Assembly: GCF_001431645.1 (NCBI RefSeq)
Contig: NZ_LLXU01000049.1
Coordinates: 1 to 51,997 of the forward strand
Length of the DNA stretch: 51,997 nucleotides
DNA from: Stenotrophomonas panacihumi
GTDB taxonomy: Bacteria; Pseudomonadota; Gammaproteobacteria; Xanthomonadales; Xanthomonadaceae
Direction of reading: 5' to 3'
Part shown: piece by piece, positions 19,537 through 28,817 of the stretch
Layout of the letters: every line of letters starts with the position of its first letter
Numbering within the stretch: the first letter of the stretch is position 1
Notes under the pieces: model-generated
What the model saw: the letters and a program-made list of their open reading frames with translations, nothing else
The model's database searches: none
Told to the model about the DNA's origin: nothing
Program-made: the position numbers and the translations under genes

Positions 19537-20229
19537 TCACGGCAATGTGTCCGCCGCTTCCCGCAGATGTCCGGCGGAATCTAGTCGCAGCGGTGTAAAC
19601 AGGCACTGACCGTCCAGCATCAGCTGTCCGCCGGCCTCGCGGACCCGGCCGCTGGCGAGCAGGCGCAGGCTGGCGATCAGCAGCGGATGCTCGCGCGCCA
19701 GCACGCGCGCGGCGAGGGTGGCGGCATCGTCGCCGGGCAGCACCGGCACGCGCGCCTGGGCCAGCACGGCGCCGGCATCGAGTTCGGGAATCACGAAATG
19801 CACGCTCGCGCCGTGCTGGGCGTCGCCGGCCTCGATCGCGCGCGCATGCGTATGCAGGCCGCGGTGGAGCGGCAGCAGCGAAGGGTGGATGTTGACCATG
19901 CGCCCGTCGAAACGGCGCACCAGCGCCTCGCCGAGGATGCGCATGTAGCCGGCGCAGACGATCCAGTCCGCGCCGCTGGCGGCCAGCGCGTCGCCGAGCG
20001 CGGCGTCGAAGGCCTCGCGGTCGGGATAGTCGCGCGGGCTGGCGGCCCAGCGGCGGTCCGCCGGCACCTTCTGCAGCGCGGCGGCGGTGGGCTTGTCGGA
20101 GAACACGCCCACGACCCGGGCGTCCAGCGTGCCGGCGGCGATGGCGTCGAGGATGGCCTGCAGGTTGCTGCCGCGGCCGGAGGCCAGCACGGCGAGCCTG
20201 GCAGGCGCGCGGAGGGAGGGGGGGGTCAT
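19537..20229 (-). CDS. purN: Phosphoribosylglycinamide formyltransferase
   Basis: A 230-residue GAR transformylase. SGRGSNLQAI binds GAR phosphate, VNIHPSLLP holds the catalytic Asn-His pair, and GASVHFVIPELDAG supplies the catalytic Asp. It transfers formyl from 10-formyl-THF in purine synthesis. The ATG at 20229 overlaps the stop of the DUF2238 gene (ATGA); a C-terminal extension of about 20 residues follows the usual fold. Confidence 0.95.
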   Translation of the reverse strand: MTPPSLRAPARLAVLASGRGSNLQAILDAIAAGTLDARVVGVFSDKPTAAALQKVPADRRWAASPRDYPDREAFDAALGDALAASGADWIVCAGYMRILGEALVRRFDGRMVNIHPSLLPLHRGLHTHARAIEAGDAQHGASVHFVIPELDAGAVLAQARVPVLPGDDAATLAARVLAREHPLLIASLRLLASGRVREAGGQLMLDGQCLFTPLRLDSAGHLREAADTLP

Positions 20230-20834
20230 CGAGCGGAACTCCTCGTCGCCGGCCAGGCCAGCACGCTGCCCACGGTAGCCAGCAGCATGTCGGCATGGGC
20301 GTCCCACATGTCGCCCTGCTGGCCGTTATAGGCCTCGGCGGCTTCCGGGGACAGCAGCAGCGCGATCGCCCATTCCAGCCATTCGTAGAGCAGGCTGGTG
20401 CACATCACCGCCATCACCGCCAGCACGAAGGCCTGGCGGGGCGATAGCGCGGGCCACCAGCGCCTTGCCACCTGCACCAGCGCCGGGGTGAAGCACAGGC
20501 CGTAGAGCAGGTGGATCAGGCGGTCGAAATGGTTGCGGTGCCAGCCGAACGTTTCGCCGGGCGACCAGCCCAGCAATGCCAGGCTCCATTGTTCGTAGGG
20601 CACGTTGGAGTAGAGCCAGCGTGCGCCGATGCAGTGCAGGGCGATGAAGCCGCAGACCGCCGCGAACGCGCCGTTGCCGAGCGGCCAGCGCCGGTCAACC
20701 AGATACAGCGCGACCAGGCCGACCACGGTGAGGCTGCTATGCAGCGCCTGCTCGACCGGCCACAACGGGCGGATCCAGGTCGCGGCGAACACCGCCAGCA
20801 CCGTCGCGAGGACGGCCTTCTTTGCCGGGCTCAT
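20226..20834 (-). CDS. DUF2238 / YjdF-family inner membrane protein
   Basis: A 202-residue polytopic protein with about six hydrophobic helices. It carries the DUF2238 features NHFDRLIHLLYGLCFTPAL, LLYEWLEWAIALL and DMWDAHADMLLATVGSVL, i.e. conserved His, Asp and Glu inside the membrane that could bind a metal. Function unknown. Insertion between purM and purN and the ATGA overlap with purN suggest an operon. Confidence 0.85.
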   Translation of the reverse strand: MSPAKKAVLATVLAVFAATWIRPLWPVEQALHSSLTVVGLVALYLVDRRWPLGNGAFAAVCGFIALHCIGARWLYSNVPYEQWSLALLGWSPGETFGWHRNHFDRLIHLLYGLCFTPALVQVARRWWPALSPRQAFVLAVMAVMCTSLLYEWLEWAIALLLSPEAAEAYNGQQGDMWDAHADMLLATVGSVLAWPATRSSAR

Positions 20835-20856
20835 GGCGCGGGGAGCAGCGCCAGCC

Positions 20857-21918
20857 TCAGCCGATGTGCACGCGCTCGCCGCCCTCGGCGGCCTTCACCA
20901 CTTCGCCGATGCGCCAGTGCGACAGGCCCAGCGCGTCGATCGCCTGTTCCAGCGCGGCGGCCTGCGCCGGCGCGGCGACCAGCACGAAGCCGATGCCGCA
21001 GTTGAAGGTTCGCCACATTTCGCTGTCGGCCACGGCGCCTTCGCGCTGCAGCCACTGGAACACCGGCGGCAGCGGCCAGCTGCCGGCGCGGATATCCAGG
21101 CCCAGGCCGTCCGGGATGACGCGGATGATGTTCTCGGTCAGGCCGCCGCCGGTGACGTGGGCCATGCCGTGGATCGCCTCGCCGTGCGAAGCCAGCAGCG
21201 ACAGCACCGGCTTGACGTACAGCGCGGTCGGCGCCATCAGCGCGTCGATCAGGCGGGTGCCGTCTTCCAGCACGTGGTCGGCCGGGGCACCGGCGCGCTC
21301 GTAGATGCGGCGCACCAGCGAGTAGCCGTTGGAATGCGGGCCGCTGGAGGCGATGCCGACCAGCACGTCGCCCTCGCGCACGCCGGCGCCGTCCAGCAGC
21401 TTGGATTTCTCCACCGCCGCCACGCAGAAGCCGGCCAGGTCGTACTCGCCCGGCGGATACATGTCCGGCATCTCGGCGGTTTCGCCGCCGATCAGCGCGC
21501 AGCCGGAGAGCTCGCAGCCGCGGGCGATGCCGCCGACCACCGAGGCCGCGGTATCGATGTCCAGCTTGCCGGTGGCGAAGTAGTCCAGGAAGAACAGCGG
21601 CTCTGCGCCCTGCACCAGCACGTCGTTGACGCACATGGCGACCAGGTCGATGCCGATGGTGTCGTGGCGGCCCAGCTGCTGGGCGAGCTTGAGCTTGGTG
21701 CCCACGCCGTCGGTGCCGGAGACCAGCACCGGCTCCTTGTACTTGCCGGACAGGTCGAACAGCGCGCCGAAACCGCCCAGGCCGCCCATCACCTCGGGGC
21801 GGAAGCTGCGCTTGACCAGCGGCTTGATCCGCTCGACGAGGGCATTGCCGGCATCGATGTCGACACCCGCCTCACGGTAGGTCAGCGGCGCGGGAGTAGA
21901 GGAGTTCTGGCTGGTCAC
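20857..21918 (-). CDS. purM: Phosphoribosylformylglycinamidine cyclo-ligase
   Basis: A 353-residue AIR synthetase. The ATP-binding segment [12 protein letters not shown] and [21 protein letters not shown] are diagnostic. It closes the imidazole ring of AIR with ATP. First gene of the purM-DUF2238-purN set; an extended -10 element lies upstream. Confidence 0.96.
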   Translation of the reverse strand: MTSQNSSTPAPLTYREAGVDIDAGNALVERIKPLVKRSFRPEVMGGLGGFGALFDLSGKYKEPVLVSGTDGVGTKLKLAQQLGRHDTIGIDLVAMCVNDVLVQGAEPLFFLDYFATGKLDIDTAASVVGGIARGCELSGCALIGGETAEMPDMYPPGEYDLAGFCVAAVEKSKLLDGAGVREGDVLVGIASSGPHSNGYSLVRRIYERAGAPADHVLEDGTRLIDALMAPTALYVKPVLSLLASHGEAIHGMAHVTGGGLTENIIRVIPDGLGLDIRAGSWPLPPVFQWLQREGAVADSEMWRTFNCGIGFVLVAAPAQAAALEQAIDALGLSHWRIGEVVKAAEGGERVHIG

Positions 21919-21951
21919 GGTGGGGTGGGGGCTTCGGCGGCAAGGCCGTGG

Positions 21952-21960
21952 ATTTTAGCA
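21952..21960 (-). promoter_or_regulatory. Extended -10 promoter element of purM
   Basis: On the minus strand TGCTAAAAT (21960-21952) matches an extended -10 (TGn plus TAAAAT), 34 bp before the purM ATG. No good -35 hexamer is visible, as is usual for extended -10 promoters. Confidence 0.45.
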
Positions 21961-22013
21961 GCCGACGTCCCGGCGTTGGCGCGCGGGGGGCATTCGGGCA
22001 ACAATTCCCCCGG

Positions 22014-23141
22014 ATGAGCCCAGCAATGGAACCCGCGATGCGCCGCAGTCTTGCCCTCTTTCTGCTCCTGGCCGGCTGCTTGGCCCCCTTCATGGCCGCC
22101 GCCCAGGCCGATATGCGTACCGAGGGCGATGTCGCCAAGGCGCAAGGCGCCTACGAGGCCGAGGTGCCGGTGAACAGCCAGAGCGAGGGCGACCGCGCCG
22201 GTGCGCTGGCGCGCGCGCTGGGCAGCGTGCTGGCCAAGCTGTCCGGCGACCGCAGCGTGATGGCCCGCCCCGGCGTCGGCCCGGCGCTGCGCAATGCCGG
22301 CAACTACGTCGATCACTACGACTACCGCCAGGACCAGGGCACCTCGCCCAGCGGCGCGCCGACCTTCCGCACCATCCTGGTGGCCCGTTTCCGCCAGGAC
22401 GACGTGGACGGCCTGGTCGCCGCCCTCGGCCTGCCGGTGTGGCCGCAGCCGCGCCCCAAGCCGGTGCTGTGGCTGGCCATCGACGATGGCAGCGGCCCGC
22501 GCCTGGTCGGCGTGCAGCAGTCCAATGCCGCGCGCAGCGTGCTCGACCGCGCCGTCGAGCGCGGCTATCGCCTCGGCCTGCCGGGCGGCGACGCCGCCGA
22601 GCAGGCGCTGGTCGGCGCGATCTGGCGCCAGGACACCGCCGCCGTGGCGCGTGCCTCGTCCCGCTACAGCCCGCCGATGCAGCTGATCGGCAAGCTCTCG
22701 CGTTCGGCCGGTGGCGGCTGGACCGCCGATTGGGCCTTCGTGGACGACGGCAAGGTGCTCTCGACCTGGACCACCACCGACCCGGACGCCCGCCGCGCCA
22801 TGGCCGGCGGTGCCGACGGCGCCGCCGACGCGCTGGTGAAGCGCTACGCCAAGAAGGTGGATTCCGGCGTGCCGGGCACCTATCGCGCGGTCATTACCGG
22901 CCTGCGCAGCGCCGACGACTACCTGCGCGTGTCCGCCGCCCTGCAGAACGTCTCGGTGGTGCGCGCGATCCGCCCGGTGCTCGCCTCCGGCGACCGCCTG
23001 GAGCTGGACCTGGATCTGCTGACCGGCCCGGCCGGCCTGAACCGCATGCTGGGTTCCGATAGCCCGATCGAGCCGGTTGCCATGCCCACCGAAGGCCCCG
23101 TGCGGCTGGACGGCGAGCGCATGGAGTACCGCCTGAAATGA
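22014..23141 (+). CDS. DUF2066 secreted protein
   Basis: Encodes up to 375 residues. ATGs at 22014, 22026 and 22038 are all in frame and none has a strong ribosome binding site; the last gives the cleanest signal peptide (MRRSLALFLLLAGCLAPFMA). The DUF2066 region covers YEAEVPVNSQSEGDRAGALARALG through the middle of the protein. Function unknown; predicted periplasmic. It overlaps the next gene by 4 bp (ATGA). Confidence 0.85.
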   Translation: MSPAMEPAMRRSLALFLLLAGCLAPFMAAAQADMRTEGDVAKAQGAYEAEVPVNSQSEGDRAGALARALGSVLAKLSGDRSVMARPGVGPALRNAGNYVDHYDYRQDQGTSPSGAPTFRTILVARFRQDDVDGLVAALGLPVWPQPRPKPVLWLAIDDGSGPRLVGVQQSNAARSVLDRAVERGYRLGLPGGDAAEQALVGAIWRQDTAAVARASSRYSPPMQLIGKLSRSAGGGWTADWAFVDDGKVLSTWTTTDPDARRAMAGGADGAADALVKRYAKKVDSGVPGTYRAVITGLRSADDYLRVSAALQNVSVVRAIRPVLASGDRLELDLDLLTGPAGLNRMLGSDSPIEPVAMPTEGPVRLDGERMEYRLK

Positions 23142-24310
23142 TCAACCAGACCCCGGAAGCGGAAATCGCCCAGTTCCTGCGCAGGCTCAAGTGGGCCGCG
23201 CTGGCGGTGGGCGTGCTGTGGGTGATCTGGCTGCTGGCGCCGGTGCTGACGCCGTTCGTGCTGGCGCTGTTGCTGGCCTGGCTGGGCGACCCGCTGGTGG
23301 ACCGCATCGAGCGCGCCGGGCGTTCGCGCAATGTCGCCGTCACCCTGGTGTTCGTGCTGATGGTGCTGCTGGTGGTGCTGGCGATGATGATCCTGGTGCC
23401 GATGATCGAGCGCCAGATCGTCACCCTGATCAATGCGCTGCCGCAGATGCGCGACTGGTTCATCGGCACCGCGGTGCCGTGGATCGAGCAGAAGACCGGG
23501 CTGGAGCTGATGAACTGGCTGGACCCGGAGCGGCTGATCGAATGGATCCGCAGCCATTGGGACCAGGCCGGCGGCGTGGCCAAGACCTTCTTCGGCTACC
23601 TCTCGCGCTCGGGCTTCGCGATGGTGACCTGGGTGGTGAACCTGGCGCTGCTGCCGATCCTGACGTTCTACTTCCTGCGCGACTGGGACAAGCTGGTCGA
23701 GCGCGTGGCCGCGGTGATCCCGCGCAAGTACATCGGCACCGTGACCGGCCTGGCGCTGGAATCCAACGACGTGCTCGGCGCCTTCATCCGCGGCCAGTTC
23801 CTGGTGATGATCGCGCTGGGCGTGATCTACGCCGCCGGCCTGTCGCTGGTCGGGTTGAAGCTCGGCCTGCTGATCGGGTTGATCGCCGGCTTGATCAGTT
23901 TCATCCCGTACCTGGGCGCCACCACCGGCATCGTGCTGGCGGTGATCGCCGCGCTGGTGCAGGGCCAGGGCTTCGACCTCAAGCTGCTGATCGGCGTGGG
24001 CGTGGTGTTCACCGTTGGCCAGCTGATGGAGAGCTACGTGCTCACGCCGCGCATCGTCGGCGACAAGATCGGCCTGCACCCGGTGGCGGTGATCTTCGCG
24101 GTGATGGCCGGTGGCCAGCTGTTCGGCTTCCTCGGCATGCTGCTGGCGTTGCCGGTGGCCGCGGTGGCCAACGTGCTGCTGCGCTATGCGCATGCGCGCT
24201 ATACCGAAAGCGAGCTGTATGCCGGTGACCCGGCGCCGGAGATCGTGCTGACCTCGCGCACGACCGAGACGGTGGTGATCGAAGTGCCGAAGGATCCGAA
24301 CCAGCCGTGA
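23138..24310 (+). CDS. AI-2E/PerM-family membrane transporter
   Basis: A 390-residue protein of the AI-2E transporter (YhhT/PerM/TqsA) family. The architecture has two N-terminal helices, an amphipathic cytoplasmic loop (~95-150), then helices with the conserved LPILTFYFLRDWDKL, ISFIPYLGATTG and SYVLTPRIVGDKIGLHP. Some relatives export AI-2 and others are Na+/H+ antiporters, so the substrate is open. Coupled to DUF2066 upstream and hda downstream (GTGA), an arrangement I recall as common in gammaproteobacteria. Confidence 0.9.
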   Translation: MINQTPEAEIAQFLRRLKWAALAVGVLWVIWLLAPVLTPFVLALLLAWLGDPLVDRIERAGRSRNVAVTLVFVLMVLLVVLAMMILVPMIERQIVTLINALPQMRDWFIGTAVPWIEQKTGLELMNWLDPERLIEWIRSHWDQAGGVAKTFFGYLSRSGFAMVTWVVNLALLPILTFYFLRDWDKLVERVAAVIPRKYIGTVTGLALESNDVLGAFIRGQFLVMIALGVIYAAGLSLVGLKLGLLIGLIAGLISFIPYLGATTGIVLAVIAALVQGQGFDLKLLIGVGVVFTVGQLMESYVLTPRIVGDKIGLHPVAVIFAVMAGGQLFGFLGMLLALPVAAVANVLLRYAHARYTESELYAGDPAPEIVLTSRTTETVVIEVPKDPNQP

Positions 24311-24993
24311 GCGTGCCGCAGTTGCCGCTGGCCCTGCGCTACCCGCCGGACCAGCGACTGGAAACCTATGTCGGGGCACCGGAGGGCGTGATCGCGCAGC
24401 TGCGCGCGATCGCCATCGGCGCGCGTGCGGACTGGATCTTCCTTGCCGGCCCGGCCGGCAGCGGCAAGACGCACCTGGCGCTGTCGCTGTGCGCGGCGGC
24501 CGAGCAGGCCGGGCGGCGGGCGGCATACCTGCCGCTGGTCGCGGCGGCGGGGCGCTTGCGCGAGGCATTGGAGTCGCTGGAAGGGCACGAGGTCATCGCG
24601 CTCGATGGCCTGGACGTGATCGCCGGCCAGCGCGAAGACGAAGTGGCGTTGTTCGATTTCCACAACCGCGCGCGCGCCGCCGGCGTGGTGTTGCTTTACA
24701 CCGCCCGGGCGATGCCCGATGGGCTGCCGCTGGGGTTGCCCGACCTGCGCTCGCGGCTGTCGCAGTGCGTGCGGATCGGCTTGCCGGCACTCGACGATGC
24801 AGGCCGCACCGCGGTGCTGCGCGAGCGTGCGCAGCGGCGCGGGCTGGTGATCGACGATGCGGCGATCGAATGGCTGCTGACGCACAGCGGGCGCGACCTG
24901 GCCGGGCTGGTGGCGTTGCTGGACCGGCTGGACCGCGAGTCGCTGGCGGCGAAGCGGCGGATCACGGTGCCGTTCCTGCGCAGCGTGCTGTAA
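24307..24993 (+). CDS. hda: DnaA regulatory inactivator Hda
   Basis: A 228-residue DnaA-like AAA+ protein without the DNA-binding domain. The N-terminal QLPLAL (5-10) fits the beta-clamp-binding motif of Hda. Walker A is GPAGSGKTH, and LDGLDVIAG replaces a full Walker B. Hda bound to the loaded clamp stimulates DnaA-ATP hydrolysis and prevents over-initiation. The GTG start overlaps the upstream stop (GTGA). Confidence 0.93.
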   Translation: MSVPQLPLALRYPPDQRLETYVGAPEGVIAQLRAIAIGARADWIFLAGPAGSGKTHLALSLCAAAEQAGRRAAYLPLVAAAGRLREALESLEGHEVIALDGLDVIAGQREDEVALFDFHNRARAAGVVLLYTARAMPDGLPLGLPDLRSRLSQCVRIGLPALDDAGRTAVLRERAQRRGLVIDDAAIEWLLTHSGRDLAGLVALLDRLDRESLAAKRRITVPFLRSVL

Positions 24994-25005
24994 CCCGAAA
25001 CGCGC

Positions 25006-25713
25006 CTACGCGGAGCGCAGCTGCGCATCCAGTTCGGACAGGCGCTGCGGCGTACCGACATCCGTCCAGCGCCCGGCATGGTATTCGCCGCTCACGTCAC
25101 CCGCGTCCATGTGCGCGCGCAGGATCGGCGCCAGCCGGAAGCGCGGCTTGCCGTTCGCCGCCACGCCGGCATCCGCGTCGGTATGCGTGCGCCAATCGGC
25201 CAGCAGCTGTGGCCGGTAGAGCCCGATGCCCGAATAGGTCAGCCGCCGCGCGCCGTCTCGATGCAGCAGGCCGTCCTCGTCCAGCGCGAAATCCCCGGCC
25301 GGCGCCTGCACCGGCGGCGCGACCATCACCAGGTGCGCCAACCCGCGCGGTTCGCGTGGCAGCCGGGCGAAATCGTAGTCGCTCCACACATCGCCATTGA
25401 CCAGCAGGAAAGGCGCATCGCCGAGCAACGGGAGCGCGTTGAGCATGCCGCCACCGGTTTCCAGCGGCGTCTCGCCTTCGTAGGCGTATTCGATGTGCAC
25501 GCCGAAGCGCGCGCCGTCGCCCAGTACTTCCGGGAAGCGCGGCGCCAGCCACGAGGTATTGACCACCACCTCGCGCACGTCGATCGCCGCCAGCTTCTCC
25601 AGGTGCCACGCGATCAGCGCCTTGCCGCCGGCTTCCAGCAGCGGCTTGGGCGTGTGGGTGGTCAGCGGGCGCATGCGTTCGCCCAGCCCCGCCGCGAAGA
25701 TCAGTGCCTTCAC
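25006..25713 (-). CDS. murU: N-acetylmuramate alpha-1-phosphate uridylyltransferase
   Basis: A 235-residue nucleotidyltransferase with the signature FAAGLGERMRPLTTHTPKPL (5-24) and metal-binding VNGDVW. Together with AmgK it forms the MurNAc recycling shunt that makes UDP-MurNAc from MurNAc and bypasses MurA, giving intrinsic fosfomycin tolerance in pseudomonads. The GTG at 25713 overlaps the amgK stop (GTGA). The assignment rests on the pairing with amgK; a generic sugar-1-P nucleotidyltransferase is the alternative. Confidence 0.9.
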   Translation of the reverse strand: MKALIFAAGLGERMRPLTTHTPKPLLEAGGKALIAWHLEKLAAIDVREVVVNTSWLAPRFPEVLGDGARFGVHIEYAYEGETPLETGGGMLNALPLLGDAPFLLVNGDVWSDYDFARLPREPRGLAHLVMVAPPVQAPAGDFALDEDGLLHRDGARRLTYSGIGLYRPQLLADWRTHTDADAGVAANGKPRFRLAPILRAHMDAGDVSGEYHAGRWTDVGTPQRLSELDAQLRSA

Positions 25714-26735
25714 GAGGTGATGGCCTGCGCCGCGCGTTCGGCCAGGGCGGGCCTGATCTTGGTGTCGAGCAGTTCCTGCAGTGGCTGCAGCTGCGCGTGG
25801 CGCGGCAGCACTTCCTCCAGATAGGCGATGAAGCGCGGGATGTTGGCGAGATACCAGCCCTTGCCGTCGCGATAGTTCAGGCGGCAGAAGATGCCGAGGT
25901 TCTTCAGGTGGCGCTGCACGCCCATCCAGTCGGCGTCGCGCAGGAAGCGCTCCAGCGGCGGCACGGGCAAACCGGCGTCCTGCGCGCGGGCGTGGTAACG
26001 CTGCAGCCAGCCATCCACGCGCGACAGCGGCCAGCTCACCGAGGTGTCCTTGAACAGGCTGATCGGGTCGTAGGCGATCGGCCCGCGCACGCAGTCCTGG
26101 AAATCGAGCACGGCCGGGCCATCGTCCACCGGCATCAGGTTGCGCGGCATGAAATCGCGATGCACCAGCACCTTGCGCTGGCCGAGCGCGTTGTCCATCA
26201 GCCGGCGCTGCGCGATCTCCAGCAGGTCCGATTCGTCGCACGCCAGCGTGATGCCGAGGTGGCGGACGAGGAACCATTCCTCGAACAACCCGGCGTCGCG
26301 CTGCAGCAGTGTTTCGCCGAACTCGCCCATGCCCTCGGGCGGGGCGATGCGCTGCAGGCGCAGCAGCTGCTCGATGGCGCCGTCGAACAGGGCGTCGGCG
26401 TTGTCTTCGTCCAGCACCTGCGCCAGCGTCGGGCCGCCGAGGTCTTCCAGCAGCAGGAAGCCGGCGTCCACGTCGGCCTCGATCACCTGCGGCACGCGCA
26501 CGCCGCCGCCGAGCAGCAGCTCGCGCATGCGCAGCCACGGGCGCGGGTCGTCCAGGCCGGGCGGTGAATCCATCACGATACGGCTCGGCTGGCCGGCGGC
26601 CTCGCTGCGCCAGTAGCTGCGCATGCCGGCGTCGACCGAGGCGCGTACCAGCGTGGCGGACGCGTCGCCCAGCGCCTGGCGGAGCCATTGCAGGCGCTGC
26701 GTGGCGCGCGAGTCGGTGTCGGGCAGGTCGGACAT
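25710..26735 (-). CDS. amgK: N-acetylmuramate/N-acetylglucosamine anomeric kinase
   Basis: Belongs to the aminoglycoside-phosphotransferase fold; 341 residues. The catalytic loop is VLVHRDFMPRNLMP and the metal-binding segment VLDFQDCVRGP. AmgK phosphorylates MurNAc at the anomeric position, giving the substrate for MurU. ATG 26735 is preferred; an ATG 15 bp upstream is open. Confidence 0.9.
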   Translation of the reverse strand: MSDLPDTDSRATQRLQWLRQALGDASATLVRASVDAGMRSYWRSEAAGQPSRIVMDSPPGLDDPRPWLRMRELLLGGGVRVPQVIEADVDAGFLLLEDLGGPTLAQVLDEDNADALFDGAIEQLLRLQRIAPPEGMGEFGETLLQRDAGLFEEWFLVRHLGITLACDESDLLEIAQRRLMDNALGQRKVLVHRDFMPRNLMPVDDGPAVLDFQDCVRGPIAYDPISLFKDTSVSWPLSRVDGWLQRYHARAQDAGLPVPPLERFLRDADWMGVQRHLKNLGIFCRLNYRDGKGWYLANIPRFIAYLEEVLPRHAQLQPLQELLDTKIRPALAERAAQAITS

Positions 26736-26792
26736 GGTGGGCTCGGGCACGGAAAGGGCGGCGCGGGCGCCGTCGAAGAACAGGAAGGGAAC

Positions 26793-27062
26793 TCAGCGGC
26801 GGCCGCTGAACAAGCGCAGCAGCGCGAGGATGGCCACCGCGCCCAGCAGGGCACCGATGAAGCCGGCCGGTTCGCCGGCGCGATACCAGCCCATGTGCTG
26901 GCCGAACCAGCCCGCCAGCACCGCGCCGGCGATGCCGAGCAGGATCGTCAGCAGGCAGCCCAGCCGCTGCGGGCCGGGCGAGATGAAACGCGCGAGCAGG
27001 CCGACCACGAAGCCGACCAGGATGATGTAAAGCCAGCTGTCGCTGCCGAACAGGCCACCCAT
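26793..27062 (-). CDS. GlsB/YeaQ/YmgE-family membrane protein
   Basis: An 89-residue protein with three hydrophobic segments and the transglycosylase-associated (GlsB/YeaQ) pattern IILVGFVVGLLARFISPG, LTILLGIAGAVLAGWFG and FIGALLGAVAILALLRLF. ATG 27062 or 27071 are both possible and neither has a clear ribosome binding site. Members are induced by general stress; biochemical role unknown. Confidence 0.82.
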   Translation of the reverse strand: MGGLFGSDSWLYIILVGFVVGLLARFISPGPQRLGCLLTILLGIAGAVLAGWFGQHMGWYRAGEPAGFIGALLGAVAILALLRLFSGRR

Positions 27063-27125
27063 GCGCGCCATCCGTCGAAGAGGAGGACGCAGCCTAGCAA
27101 GGCCAGGTCGCGTCCGTCATCGGCC

Positions 27126-28619
27126 TCAGCAGCAGCCGTGGCCGCCGTGGCGGGTGCCGCTGTCGGCGGCGACCGGCGAGCCGCTGGTCTCGCCGCGCAG
27201 GCACGCGGCATGGTGCTCGGAGATCACCTTGGCCACGCAGGCGGTGACGCGCTTGCCCATCGGGATGTGCAGGAATTCGTTGGGGCCATGCGCGTTGGAG
27301 TGCGGGCCGAGCACGCCGGTGATCATGAACTGCGCGCCCGGGAACTTCTCGCCGAGCATGCCCATGAACGGGATCGAGCCGCCTTCGCCCATGTACATCG
27401 CCGGCTTGCCGAAGAACGCCTGGCTGGCGTCGTCGATGGCCTGGGTCAGCCACGGCGCCATCGCCGGGGCGTTCCAGCCGGTGGACGCCTTCTCCAGGTC
27501 CAGCGTGACCTGCGCGCCGTTCGGCGGTTCGCGCAGCAGCGCTTCCTTGAGCAGCTCGCCGCACTTCTTGCCATCGGCGGTGGGCGGCAGGCGCAGCGAG
27601 AGCTTCACCGCGGTCTGCGGGCGCAGCACGTTGCCGGCCGACTCCAGCGGCGGCATGCCGCCCACGCCGGTGACCGACAGCGCCGGGCGCCAGGTGCGGT
27701 TGAGCACCAGCTCGGTGAGGTCCTCGCTCATCGGCTGCAGGCCCTTGACCAGCGGGAACTTGTCGAAGATCGCCGTGTCCAGCACCTGCGCGGCGTTGCG
27801 CGCCTGGCCCAGGCGCTCTTCCGGCACTTCCACGTGCAGGCCTTCGAGCAGGATGCGGCCGGTCTTCTCGTCCTCGATGCGCGACAGCAGCTGGCGCAGC
27901 AGGCGGAAGCTCGACGGCACCACGCCGGAGGCATCGCCCGAATGCACGCCTTCCTCCAGCACCTTCACCGTGAGGTTGCCGCCGGTGAGGCCGCGCAGCG
28001 AGGTGGTGCACCACAGCTGCTCATAGTTGCCGCAGCCCGAATCCAGGCACACCACCAGCGAGGGCTTGCCGATGCGGTCGGCGAGGTGGTCCACGTAGGC
28101 CGGCAGGTCATAGCTGCCCGATTCCTCGCACGCTTCGATCAGGATCACGCAGCGCGCATGCGGCAGGTTCTGCTCGCGCAGCGCCTGCACGGCGGCCAGC
28201 GAGCCGAAGATCGCGTAACCGTCGTCGGCGCCGCCGCGGCCGTACAGCTTGTCGCCGCGCAGCACCGGCTTCCACGGGCCCAGGTCCGGGTCCCAGCCGG
28301 TCATTTCCGGCTGCTTGTCCAGGTGGCCGTACAGCAGCACGGTGTCGTCGCCGGTTTCCGGGCCGCTGGCCGGGATCTCCAGCAGGATCAGCGGCGTGCG
28401 GCCTTCCAGGCGCACCACCTCGACCTTCAGCCCGTCGATCTTCTGCGCGCGCGCCCAGGTTTCCATCAGCGTCACGGCCTGGTCCATGTAGCCGTTCTTG
28501 ACCCAGTCGGCGTCGAACATCGGCGACTTGTTGGGGATGCGGATGTACTCGACCAACTGGGGAACGATGTCCTGGTCCCATTTGTCGCTGAGGTATTGGC
28601 CGATCTTGGCGCTGTCCAT
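27126..28619 (-). CDS. M20-family metallopeptidase (dipeptidase)
   Basis: A 497-residue zinc peptidase of the M20 (CNDP-like) group. Metal ligands are readable: His99 in YGHLDKQPE, bridging Asp132 in GRGGADDG, catalytic Glu165 and ligand Glu166 in EACEESG, Asp193 in CLDSG, and the C-terminal His in PNEFLHI. A dimerisation (lid) domain is inserted in the middle. It probably cleaves dipeptides or removes C-terminal residues. Odd: the last ~12 residues (GTRHGGHGCC) form a His/Cys-rich tail that most relatives should lack. Confidence 0.9.
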   Translation of the reverse strand: MDSAKIGQYLSDKWDQDIVPQLVEYIRIPNKSPMFDADWVKNGYMDQAVTLMETWARAQKIDGLKVEVVRLEGRTPLILLEIPASGPETGDDTVLLYGHLDKQPEMTGWDPDLGPWKPVLRGDKLYGRGGADDGYAIFGSLAAVQALREQNLPHARCVILIEACEESGSYDLPAYVDHLADRIGKPSLVVCLDSGCGNYEQLWCTTSLRGLTGGNLTVKVLEEGVHSGDASGVVPSSFRLLRQLLSRIEDEKTGRILLEGLHVEVPEERLGQARNAAQVLDTAIFDKFPLVKGLQPMSEDLTELVLNRTWRPALSVTGVGGMPPLESAGNVLRPQTAVKLSLRLPPTADGKKCGELLKEALLREPPNGAQVTLDLEKASTGWNAPAMAPWLTQAIDDASQAFFGKPAMYMGEGGSIPFMGMLGEKFPGAQFMITGVLGPHSNAHGPNEFLHIPMGKRVTACVAKVISEHHAACLRGETSGSPVAADSGTRHGGHGCC

Positions 28620-28673
28620 GGGAAAAACTCCGGGTGAATGCGGAAAGCGCCCATTCTACGCCCGCGACAGGGG

Positions 28674-28689
28674 GTAGGTATTTTCCTAC
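28674..28689. other. Small inverted repeat in the divergent intergenic region
   Basis: GTAGG-TATTTT-CCTAC lies in the AT-richer 198-bp gap between the M20 and comEA-like genes. It could be an operator or simply a hairpin. Candidate sigma-70 elements for the + strand gene (TTGGGC and TTATCC, 16 bp apart, ~28765-28795) are weak. Confidence 0.3.
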
Positions 28690-28817
28690 ACGGCGTCACG
28701 CTCTTTACCTGCTGTGCACACGCGAGCGGGGCGATAGGCTGGGTTCATGTGGCGCGGGACACTGGTTGGGCCGGAAGGAACGACGGCTTATCCATCCAAG
28801 TCACAAGGAGTGTCGCA

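Noticed and set aside
26688..28637. Long + strand open frame of 649 codons
   Set aside because: Antisense shadow of the GlsB-like and M20 genes, Ala/Arg/His/Gln-rich with no recognisable domain.
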